64,000 bases of DNA from JADJLQ01 sp038251405. GTDB lineage: Bacteria > Bacteroidota > Bacteroidia > Chitinophagales > Saprospiraceae. The notes below the pieces were generated by a model. The model was not told the origin of the DNA. It made no database searches and saw only the letters and a list, made by a program, of their open reading frames with translations. Both the position numbers and the translations under genes were made by a program. The stretch is from contig JBBSBH010000009.1 in NCBI GenBank assembly GCA_038251405.1, forward strand, positions 88,260 to 152,259. The letters are read 5' to 3'. Shown piece after piece: positions 1 to 7,618 of this stretch (its first letter is position 1; every line of letters starts with the position of its first letter).

Positions 1-1439
1 CCACCTGCATTGTCATTGGCAGTAAAACGAAGTGTCGGATTATTAAGTGCAGAATTAAGATTCAATTGACCATCGCTGAATTCATTTGCAAGCAATTCAC
101 CTATCGTATTGCCTAACCGATTTTTTACTTCTACTATCCCTTGATTATCAGCAGTAGTTGTAAGTCGAGCTACTTGTGTGCCTTCACTATTATTTACACC
201 TATTATGCCTCCATTACCTTCATTGGTAGACAGTGACGCTTTTGCATTACCTTCATTATTATATATATGAATGGTGCCATCTCCATTACTATTTGTTGTA
301 AGTCTTATTGCTTTTTTTTGAAGATCATTTGAAAGTTCTAGAAATCCACCTTCATTCAAGCTCTTGCCCAAATACAGTAATTCCTGCCCTGCATTATTAT
401 TCAAAATTATCTTCCCATTACCTTTAGATGCGGTAGAAATTTCTATAGCTGTTAATTTAGATGGATTAAATACATTAATGAGTCCACCTCCAAATTCATT
501 GGCTGTAAATCTTAGAGTAGGGTTAGTCAATACATTGTACAACTGTATTTCGCCATCACTAAAATCATTGGAGAATATATCTCCGGTTGGGTTTCCTAAT
601 CGATTAGACATGCGAAATCTTCCTTGTTTGTTTTCGCCCGACGACATTTTGAATAACTCGGTACCTTCATCATTAAATAATTGTAAGAAACCACCCCCAT
701 TCACATTATAAGACAATCTGGACACGGTAAGACCTATTCCATTGGTAGTTTCTAATGTGCCGTTTGGGCCTAATGATATTTTATCTTTGAGAGCAATTTC
801 TGGATTGTTAGTGTTAATATTTAAAATAGATATATTTTTTCCAGGTAAATAGTCCTTGGCAGACCCTCCTGATCCGCTATTAATCGATGAAATTGTAACG
901 GTCTTATTTATATCATCTGAAAGAATAGATACATTTGCTCCGGCAACGAATTGAATATTTCCACCATCATTTGATACTCCATTTATTCTAGATATAATAT
1001 TGGGAACAATTTTATCTACTGTAACAGCATTTGCCTGTATTTTTTGAGTTGATATGGAATTATCTTCCATGTTTTTTGCCATCAGACTATATGGATTCGA
1101 GGACAATGCGATCCTCGGAGTCATCTCTGCATCGTTGCCTGATTTTATTCCTAAAAAGTATGGTTTATCAAATGGAATATTAAATGGAATGATACTTCCT
1201 AAAAGCACGCTGAATATCCCATTTTGTACTTGTACATTAGCATGAGATTCTGACCACAATGGAATGTCTGATAACTCCGCTGAATATATTCTGAAAGTAA
1301 TATTGTATGAGCCATCAGGTACTGCTTCGTTTTTGAGATTGGTGAGTACACCCTGTACATTAAATGTGCCGGGAACTTGTGAAAAAATATTTCCCATCCC
1401 CATGATAAATAGAAAAATCAAACAGATTACATTTTTCAT
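1..1439 (-). CDS. Partial repeat-rich secreted surface protein (5' part only)
   Basis: The ATG is at 1439 and the frame stays open to the left edge, so at least 479 codons are present and the C-terminus lies outside. Residues 1-20 form a signal peptide ending FSQ. Residues about 24-110 (VQGVLTN, then IPLWSE, then a VLLGS motif) resemble the N-terminal domain that precedes fibre-like repeats in many Bacteroidota surface proteins; that comparison is from memory. The rest is rich in Gly, Asn and Thr. A unit of about 161 residues recurs: RLGNPTGDIFSNDFSDGEI and NPTLRFTANEFGGG (nt about 484-600) return as RLGNTIGELLANEFSDGQL and NPTLRFTANDNAGG (nt 1-120) at a constant 483-nt offset. It is divergent from the DUF6588 gene. 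It is probably an adhesin or filament-like beta-repeat protein; its exact role is unknown. Confidence 0.7.
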   Translation of the reverse strand, partial: MKNVICLIFLFIMGMGNIFSQVPGTFNVQGVLTNLKNEAVPDGSYNITFRIYSAELSDIPLWSESHANVQVQNGIFSVLLGSIIPFNIPFDKPYFLGIKSGNDAEMTPRIALSSNPYSLMAKNMEDNSISTQKIQANAVTVDKIVPNIISRINGVSNDGGNIQFVAGANVSILSDDINKTVTISSINSGSGGSAKDYLPGKNISILNINTNNPEIALKDKISLGPNGTLETTNGIGLTVSRLSYNVNGGGFLQLFNDEGTELFKMSSGENKQGRFRMSNRLGNPTGDIFSNDFSDGEIQLYNVLTNPTLRFTANEFGGGLINVFNPSKLTAIEISTASKGNGKIILNNNAGQELLYLGKSLNEGGFLELSNDLQKKAIRLTTNSNGDGTIHIYNNEGNAKASLSTNEGNGGIIGVNNSEGTQVARLTTTADNQGIVEVKNRLGNTIGELLANEFSDGQLNLNSALNNPTLRFTANDNAG

Positions 1440-1488
1440 TTCTAATTAATTTGTTACACAAATCTAGCTTTCAAGTTTGCTAGAACCT

Positions 1489-1566
1489 ATCCCCTGAGAA
1501 GGGGATTTATCTCCTTCTACATTGAAATAATTTATACGAAATTCAAAATCCCCTGAACAGGGGATT
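1489..1566. promoter_or_regulatory. Two related palindromes in a divergent intergenic region
   Basis: ATCCCCTGAGAAGGGGAT (1489-1506; 7-bp arms, 4-nt loop) and AATCCCCTGAACAGGGGATT (1547-1566; 9-bp arms, 2-nt loop) share the same arms and are about 58 bp apart. They lie between two genes transcribed away from each other (starts at 1439 and 1615). No T tract follows either, so they look more like paired operator sites than terminators. The regulator is unknown. Confidence 0.45.
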
Positions 1567-1614
1567 GTATTAAAAACTTCGAAAGCCAATATTTGCAACC
1601 ATTAACTATCAATA

Positions 1615-2487
1615 ATGAAACTCGTTCACTTTTTAATTTTTACAGGCTTTTCACTTTTTTCCAGCGCTCAGGTAAATACCTATATAGGTGCCTATTCGGG
1701 AGTGAATAAAGATGGCTATTTGCAACCTATAGCTAATGTGCTCACTTCTTCATTTAATACGGGCATAGTCCAATACTCCCGTATCGATTCAGGGTTTTAT
1801 TTCTATTTCGGAATTATAGGAAGCGCTTCACTTGTTTTAAGTGAAAATCTGAAATTTTTCGATGCTGTCACTCCTGAAAATTTTATACCGAATGCTATCG
1901 TATCCGCACCCACTTTACTTGGACCCAGGAATTCTGTTAATTACCAGGGAATAAATGGAACCGTGTATACTTTTCCGGCGGGTATTGGACTAAAGTTTTT
2001 AAGTTTGGCGGTACCTCAAATTTCGATCGGGAATTTAGCAGGTACCGAATTTACAGGTCGGTTTTTTGCCTATGATACTAAAGATGATGTAGGAAAAATA
2101 AATTACCTGGCCATAGGTGCAAGACATGATCTAAGTCAATATTTTTTCAAAAATAAAAATGCAGATCTATCTATTTCCTACACCTATCAAAAAGCTAGTA
2201 CAGGAACTTATCTCGATTTTCACTCTCATTTAGCTAAGGCTATAATGGGAAGATCAGGAAAACGATGGAATTACTTCGCCTTTGTAGGATACCAAAAAAG
2301 TAAAATAAAAGGAACCTATAAATCTACCGATGAAAAGGAAGAAATAGTACATTATGATCTTGATAATAAAAACAATTTGATCACCGGAATCAGCGGCGGT
2401 ATTTCATTAGGAAAATTGCATATGCAGGGAATTGCAAGCGGATTATCACCCGTGGTACTTTCTGCTAGCCTGGGTTTGAAATTATAA
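1615..2487 (+). CDS. DUF6588-family outer-membrane beta-barrel-like protein
   Basis: This 290-residue protein has a signal peptide (residues 1-18, ending SSAQ). The N-terminal segment GYLQPIANVLTSSFNTG, followed by a beta-strand pattern, matches the DUF6588 family of Bacteroidota as I recall it (placing part of the chain at an outer membrane, with GIGLKF and PQISIG strands in the middle). The C-terminal ASLGLKL ends on a hydrophobic strand, as outer-membrane barrel proteins do. A lipoprotein gene follows 28 nt later on the same strand, so the two are probably cotranscribed and end at the terminator at 3180. The function of the family is not established. Confidence 0.6.
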   Translation: MKLVHFLIFTGFSLFSSAQVNTYIGAYSGVNKDGYLQPIANVLTSSFNTGIVQYSRIDSGFYFYFGIIGSASLVLSENLKFFDAVTPENFIPNAIVSAPTLLGPRNSVNYQGINGTVYTFPAGIGLKFLSLAVPQISIGNLAGTEFTGRFFAYDTKDDVGKINYLAIGARHDLSQYFFKNKNADLSISYTYQKASTGTYLDFHSHLAKAIMGRSGKRWNYFAFVGYQKSKIKGTYKSTDEKEEIVHYDLDNKNNLITGISGGISLGKLHMQGIASGLSPVVLSASLGLKL

Positions 2488-2515
2488 TTCGTTTAAACTT
2501 CTTAAAAATAAAGTA

Positions 2516-3169
2516 ATGAATTTTATATCTGTTCTACTTACTACTTTGATGCTAACAATGGCTGGAAGCTGTTGCAATTACGTTAAATTCAAAAGACATA
2601 TAGAAAAAAATATCGGTGACAGCCATACTTTTAATGCTCAGGGAAATGTTACCAAATTGTATTATCTGTCTTTAAATGATTTGGTGAATTATTTAGATCA
2701 AGAAATAAATTCAAAGAAGACTTCAAATTTAGAAAATTTTCAGATTAATAATATTTCATTATCTGTATCGAGGAATAATGAAAACACAGCATCTTATCTT
2801 AGCAATATAAAAGGTGAATTGGTCGGAAGAGGAAACAGCGCCTCCAGTACTTTATTTAAAATAGATACCAATCATGTATTTACTGGAATTACAAATGTAA
2901 TAAAGCTGAATGCAGCGCTTAAGTTAGCTGCTGTGACCACATTAGGTTCCACTATTCAAGATGCCATCCTTAAAAAAAATCTTAATGCAATCTCATTAAA
3001 TATTATGTTTACAGTACCACCTAGTCAAAAATTAGTAGCTGATATCAGCTTTGCATGTACCATCTCCATGGATGTGACAACTTGCGAATTGGTACCCTTT
3101 GGATTGGGCCCCAGTGAGTGCATGATAAAAACCATTCCATTTTCAATTTCACCAGGAATCTTAAAGTAA
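2516..3169 (+). CDS. Hypothetical lipoprotein
   Basis: A 217-residue protein with a short hydrophobic N-terminus and a lipobox-like MAGSC, giving a predicted lipidated Cys at residue 19. The body has no motif I recognise; it is a mixture of beta-rich Ser/Asn segments and a hydrophobic stretch near residues 125-145. It follows the DUF6588 gene by 28 nt and is followed immediately by a good Rho-independent terminator, so the pair probably forms a two-gene operon at the cell surface. No function is assigned. Confidence 0.6.
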   Translation: MNFISVLLTTLMLTMAGSCCNYVKFKRHIEKNIGDSHTFNAQGNVTKLYYLSLNDLVNYLDQEINSKKTSNLENFQINNISLSVSRNNENTASYLSNIKGELVGRGNSASSTLFKIDTNHVFTGITNVIKLNAALKLAAVTTLGSTIQDAILKKNLNAISLNIMFTVPPSQKLVADISFACTISMDVTTCELVPFGLGPSECMIKTIPFSISPGILK

Positions 3170-3179
3170 AAAAGATATT

Positions 3180-3217
3180 AGCCCGATCTATTGCAAATCG
3201 GGCTTACATTTTTTTTT
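3180..3217 (+). terminator. Rho-independent terminator
   Basis: AGCCCGAT at 3180-3187 pairs with ATCGGGCT at 3197-3204 (8 bp, 9-nt loop), followed by a T run ending at 3217. It closes the 1615-3169 transcription unit and abuts the 3' end of the converging broken gene. Confidence 0.85.
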
Positions 3218-3513
3218 CAAACAGTCAGCGCTGACAGAAAAGTAGAATGCAAAGGAAGAACTACAATCATCGGCTGGATATCGGTATCAATACCTGCTTT
3301 TGCAACACCCGGCATTAATCTGTTCTACATGAATTCATTCAAATCTTGCTCTGATTCCCAAATATCGGTTGCATAAAAGACTTCGTTATTTCCACTTGCA
3401 AGAAGCAAAACAGCTCCTTTGGGAACATTGCCCTCCCAATTGACTTCTTTTTTTATGGCATCATATTGTTGAAGCGAAGTGCCAGGCCAATTCATTGTCA
3501 TCATGATTTTCAT
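3217..3513 (-). pseudogene. Small alpha/beta-barrel-like protein gene with an in-frame TAG
   Basis: From ATG 3513 (MKIMMTMNW) to TGA at 3219-3217 the frame is continuous for 99 codons except for one TAG at 3327-3325 (codon 63). The sequence after the stop (RLMPGVAKAGIDTD, then IQPMIVVLPLHS) keeps the same protein-like character, so one gene has been split by a nonsense change or a sequencing error. The first half (WPGTSLQQYD, then YATDIWESEQDLNEFM) resembles small dimeric alpha/beta-barrel proteins. A longer start at 3552 exists but adds residues without family support. The SnoaL-like gene starts about 110 bp away, divergently. Confidence 0.65.
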
Positions 3514-3621
3514 ATCAAATAAGTCTTTGAAAATAAAATAATTAATCTCCATTGTCCAAAAGTGAGTACCATGATCGTCATAGAGCTATAATCTTAATTC
3601 ACCTTTTAAAAATTAATTATT

Positions 3622-3993
3622 ATGTCTTCAACAAAAATAATAACCACCCAAGAGGTGGCTAGTAAATTAGTTTCATTCATGCAAAGTGGCCAAGTGCAAG
3701 AAGCCCAGCAAGAATTGTTTGCCGAAAATGTATCAAGCATTGAGCCCCCTCACTTACCTGTTAAATCAGCCCACGGAAAAGACGCGGTAATAAAGAAAGG
3801 GGCTGAGTTTGCTGCCATGATCGAAGAAAGACATGGAGGCAGCTTCTCAGATGCCTTGGTAAGTGGTAGATTTTTCAGCTGTGCAATGACATTAGATGCT
3901 ACCTTTAAAGGAATGGGTAGAATGAACCTGGAAGAAATCATCATATATGAAGTTGAAGATGGTAAAATCGTTTCGGAACAATTCTTTGCTTAA
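3622..3993 (+). CDS. SnoaL-like / NTF2-fold protein
   Basis: A 123-residue cytosolic protein with no signal peptide. The pattern fits the NTF2/SnoaL fold: an N-terminal helix (EVASKLVSFMQSGQVQEA), a short FAENVSSIEPP segment, a GKDAVIKKG helix, and C-terminal strands ending EIIIYEVEDGKIVSEQFF. This fold serves as a small-molecule binding pocket or isomerase; the substrate cannot be read from the sequence. It is followed by convergent genes from the opposite strand starting at 4011. Confidence 0.7.
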   Translation: MSSTKIITTQEVASKLVSFMQSGQVQEAQQELFAENVSSIEPPHLPVKSAHGKDAVIKKGAEFAAMIEERHGGSFSDALVSGRFFSCAMTLDATFKGMGRMNLEEIIIYEVEDGKIVSEQFFA

Positions 3994-4010
3994 TACCATC
4001 TTGGCAATGG

Positions 4011-6164
4011 CTAATAAAAGAATACTTCGTCCACGAAAAGCCAACCTTTTTGCCCTTTCCCTGAATGCCATTTGGGGAGTTTTGGATTATTCATAGCTTT
4101 TATCATGAAATATTTTGCCCTTGACCCATCAAGCTTTATTTCTATAGCTTCATTTTTTGAAACACCTTTTTCGTTTTCAGTAAGTGGAGCAGGAATGATT
4201 TTTTTGATCAGCTTCATTTGAGTGGAGTCATTTCCGCTAAATACTTCTATATATGCAGGCTGGACTAAGTATGATCCAACACTTTTATTTATACTTAGTA
4301 TCACCTCATTTAAAGATGTTATGGTATCAAACTCGAATATGGCTTCGAAAGGATTTTCTCTGAAGCCAAGCCAATTACCGTCAATCAAATTCCCAATATT
4401 TCCTTTTACATCATCAGTAAGAGAGGCAGAACCCTGAGCTCGATATTTTTCATTAGGTGCAATCAATAAATTGGAATGTAATGGTTTGATTCCTTTTTGA
4501 AAAAATGAAAAAGAAGATACCGGGCTTGCCATCCAACCTTCTTTCATGGCTCGTGCTTTTACTGTAGTATGACGACTCATGCTTAATGGCCTTTCATAAA
4601 TAGCAGAAGAAAATGTGTCTGGTAAAGAATCATTTAAAGTATAGCGAATGATCACTCCGGGAATACGGTGATAAAGTGTAACAGAATCCTTCGGGTCAAT
4701 TACAGTAGATTCATTTCGAATCGCCGGACTATTCAAGGCTTGCTTTTCCGAAGTATCAGGAACATAGCCTGTATAAAAAAATATAGTTGAATTGGTATCA
4801 ATATCCTGAGCAGTGATGGATGTATTCCAAATAAATACTTCTTTCAGTGATTTAGATGATTGTAAAACGGGCAAACTTTTTTTGGTAACCCCAGTACCAG
4901 AAAGTGCTAATGATTTTAAAACAGGCAATTTTACTAATTCAGTAACAGCGTTATCAGTGATATTAGAATTATTTAGAATTAATTTTTCGAGGTTGGAAAA
5001 ATTGATGATGTTCTTTATTTCGGCGTCCTCAACGGGCATATTACCCATATTGAGCTCTACTAATTGTTCTTTTATTTTTTGAAATTCGATTAATTTTTTT
5101 GGATTGTATTGGGCTCTTACATAGAAGTCTGCATGCAATGCCGGGGTATTTTGATTTAAAGGATTGATTGTAGTAAAAGGATCATTTAAGGATGAAATCA
5201 AAGTTGATGAAGCTGCTTTAAAATCGTAATTGGACTGTTCGGATTTTGTGCTACTGATTATCTTTTGTGCAGCCATATAAAGACTGTCCTTCGAGTCGTA
5301 TTCTTTCCATTTTTTCTCAAAGTCAGCCCCCCTGGCAATCCACATTTCCAGTAGTGCTTTTTCATCATTCGAAAGCTGCGGCTTCCCCTGTGGAGGCATA
5401 TGTTTTTTATTCTCCTCCGGAAGGTGAATTTTCTCTATTAATGGACTGGAATCTAATTTATTGAGATCAATCACCAGGCCATTCTTGCCACCCTTTTTGA
5501 TACCTTGAATAGTACTCAGATCCAGTTCTCCTTTTAATTTATTGGGATTATGACAGGAGGTGCATTTTCCATCAAATATCGGTTTCATCACATTTTGATA
5601 CAGACTGGCATTTTCATCAAATTGTGATTCAACGCTTTCTTTCATCAATGGTTTTTGAAGAAAGCCTTCTCCATGAGTAAGTGTAGCACCATTATGACTC
5701 CCAATGGTCAAAACAATCAATGATAGTACGAGTACCGAAGTAAACAATATACCTGGTTGTTTTATAAATGAAAGGAAGTAAACTAGAAAGGCCGTAATTA
5801 TCCCCATCCTCTTATGAAAAGATAAAATCTCTTCATCATAGCCCCCTTCTTTGGATAAGATCAATCCCAAAATGGCAGTTAATAGAGCGAATGAAGCTGC
5901 AATAGAAATGGATGTGGTATTAAATTCTCTTAAAAACTTTTCATCAAATGATTTGCGAAAGAAAGTAAATATGCCAATAAGTAGCAATATGCCAATAGGC
6001 AAGTGAAGTAATAATAAATGACCTCTACCAATGGATTGAAAAACAGGAGTTGCATCTATTTTATCCTGGAAAATGCCTAAGAACGCTAATAGTATGGCAA
6101 GGCAAAAATTGATATTTGAAATTACTCGATTGGGAAATTGCATAATCTCAGGCCAAGATATCAT
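4011..6164 (-). CDS. DUF2231-like membrane domain + c-type cytochrome + LRR + F5/8C-like protein
   Basis: A 717-residue modular protein. Residues about 18-160 hold four to five membrane segments of the DUF2231 type (HLLLLHLPIGILLLIG is typical). CTSCH at 201-205 is a c-type haem site of the PSCyt1 family, followed by MPPQGKP. Residues about 370-440 are leucine-rich repeats. About 510-570 is a chitobiase/hexosaminidase C-terminal-like module (IRYTLNDSLPDT, TVKARAM). The last 150 residues resemble a discoidin/F5-8C binding domain. It overlaps the upstream DUF1501 gene by 17 nt, so it is the last gene of a three-gene operon (7619-9931, 6148-7593, 4011-6164). It is probably an exported redox/binding protein; the substrate is unknown. 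The paralogue at 18540 lacks the two C-terminal modules. Confidence 0.75.
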   Translation of the reverse strand: MISWPEIMQFPNRVISNINFCLAILLAFLGIFQDKIDATPVFQSIGRGHLLLLHLPIGILLLIGIFTFFRKSFDEKFLREFNTTSISIAASFALLTAILGLILSKEGGYDEEILSFHKRMGIITAFLVYFLSFIKQPGILFTSVLVLSLIVLTIGSHNGATLTHGEGFLQKPLMKESVESQFDENASLYQNVMKPIFDGKCTSCHNPNKLKGELDLSTIQGIKKGGKNGLVIDLNKLDSSPLIEKIHLPEENKKHMPPQGKPQLSNDEKALLEMWIARGADFEKKWKEYDSKDSLYMAAQKIISSTKSEQSNYDFKAASSTLISSLNDPFTTINPLNQNTPALHADFYVRAQYNPKKLIEFQKIKEQLVELNMGNMPVEDAEIKNIINFSNLEKLILNNSNITDNAVTELVKLPVLKSLALSGTGVTKKSLPVLQSSKSLKEVFIWNTSITAQDIDTNSTIFFYTGYVPDTSEKQALNSPAIRNESTVIDPKDSVTLYHRIPGVIIRYTLNDSLPDTFSSAIYERPLSMSRHTTVKARAMKEGWMASPVSSFSFFQKGIKPLHSNLLIAPNEKYRAQGSASLTDDVKGNIGNLIDGNWLGFRENPFEAIFEFDTITSLNEVILSINKSVGSYLVQPAYIEVFSGNDSTQMKLIKKIIPAPLTENEKGVSKNEAIEIKLDGSRAKYFMIKAMNNPKLPKWHSGKGQKGWLFVDEVFFY

Positions 6165-7593
6165 TTACTACTTGTCCTGCCACATCTGTCAGTCGATATC
6201 TTCTACCTAAATGTTTAAAGACTAATTTATCGTGCTGGAGTCCCATCAGATGTAAAACGGTGGCATGAAAATCATTTACATGCACAGGATCTTTTACAAT
6301 ATTATATCCAAACTCATCTGTTTCACCATAGGTAATGCCGGGCTTGATGCCTCCACCAGCCATCCAGATACTAAAACTGCGGGGATGATGATCGCGACCA
6401 TAATTGTCTTCTGTCAATTTTCCCTGGCAATAATTAGTACGACCAAACTCACTGCCCCAAATCACTAAAGTCTCATCCAATAACCCTCGCTGTTTCAGAT
6501 CCTTGATCAATGCTGCTGTTGGCCTGTCTGTATCCTCAGCCTGCATGCGCATATCATTTACCAGGTTACCGTGAGTGTCCCAGCCCTGATGATAGAGTTG
6601 TACAAATCGCACACCGGACTCTGATAGTTTTCTTGCCAATAAACAATTAGCCGCATAAGTACCTGGCACCAGGCAATCAGGCCCATACATTCTAATGATC
6701 TGATCTGATTCTTTGGATATATCGGTCAGCTCAGGGACAGCTGTTTGCATTCGATAGGCCATTTCATATTGCTCTATTTTAGTCTTTATTTCAGGATCGC
6801 CGAATTTCTCATAAGAGAGCGCATTTAATTTTGAAATTTCATCAAGCATGGTTCTGCGATCTGAACGATCCATTCCTGCACCATCATTGAGGTAGAGAAC
6901 CCGCTCATCACTATTACTGAATTGAACTCCCTGGTGAATACTATCTAAAAATCCATTGGTCCAAAGTTTTGAATACACCCCCTGGCCATTTCCTCGTCCT
7001 CTAGATAATAACACTGTAAACGCAGGCAGGTTCTTGTTTTCACTTCCCAGTCCATAGCTTAACCAGGCTCCCATACTTGGACGATTTCCTTGCTGAGCTC
7101 CTGTCTGCATAAAAGTAAGGGCGGGATCGTGATTGATAGCTTCTGTATGCATAGTATGCACCATACAGATATCATCAACCACAGTAGATAAATGCGGAAA
7201 TAATTCACTCATCCAAATACCAGACTTACCATGCTGCTTAAATTTAAAGTAGGTGCCTACCAAAGGAAATTTATCCTGGTTAGCCGTCATTCCGGTAAGT
7301 CGCTGGCCATTTCGAATAGACTCAGGAAGGTCTTGGCCAAACATTTCATTAAGTTTTGGCTTATAGGAAAATGTCTCCAATTGAGAAGGAGCTCCATTTT
7401 GAAAAAGATAAATGATTCGCTTTGCCTTCGGTGCAAAATGCGGAAGTCCTGTGGGCAAAGCTGTTCCTGCATCTCCATTAAAAAGATCTTTTACTAATAA
7501 TGAGCCAAGAGCCATGCTGCCAATGGCCATACCACTGCGAGTAAAAAAATGCCTTCGTGTGACATTTAACCTGTTTTCTAAAAATTCACTCAT
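6148..7593 (-). CDS. DUF1501-family protein with Tat signal
   Basis: 481 residues. The N-terminus has a twin-arginine motif, TRRHFFTRSG, before a hydrophobic segment (GMAIGSMALGSLL), so export in folded form is likely. The alkaline-phosphatase-like DUF1501 fold is marked by YLFQNGAPSQLETF near the start, WDTHGN in the middle, WGSEFGRT, and GRDHHPRSFSIWMAGGG near the C-terminus. DUF1501 proteins typically sit next to a PSCyt/DUF1549/DUF1553 protein, as here (25 nt downstream of it). The biochemical role is not settled; handling of sulfated or phosphorylated polymers is a guess from such neighbourhoods. The paralogue is 16128-17615. Confidence 0.85.
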   Translation of the reverse strand: MSEFLENRLNVTRRHFFTRSGMAIGSMALGSLLVKDLFNGDAGTALPTGLPHFAPKAKRIIYLFQNGAPSQLETFSYKPKLNEMFGQDLPESIRNGQRLTGMTANQDKFPLVGTYFKFKQHGKSGIWMSELFPHLSTVVDDICMVHTMHTEAINHDPALTFMQTGAQQGNRPSMGAWLSYGLGSENKNLPAFTVLLSRGRGNGQGVYSKLWTNGFLDSIHQGVQFSNSDERVLYLNDGAGMDRSDRRTMLDEISKLNALSYEKFGDPEIKTKIEQYEMAYRMQTAVPELTDISKESDQIIRMYGPDCLVPGTYAANCLLARKLSESGVRFVQLYHQGWDTHGNLVNDMRMQAEDTDRPTAALIKDLKQRGLLDETLVIWGSEFGRTNYCQGKLTEDNYGRDHHPRSFSIWMAGGGIKPGITYGETDEFGYNIVKDPVHVNDFHATVLHLMGLQHDKLVFKHLGRRYRLTDVAGQVVNDILA

Positions 7594-7618
7594 ATTTATT
7601 TATTCGAATAAAATTCAC

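Noticed and set aside
364..1449. Three plus-strand ORFs (364-711, 1054-1245, 1264-1449)
   Set aside because: They are antisense to the partial minus-strand surface-protein gene, which has a signal peptide and internal repeats; the plus-strand frames have no motif.
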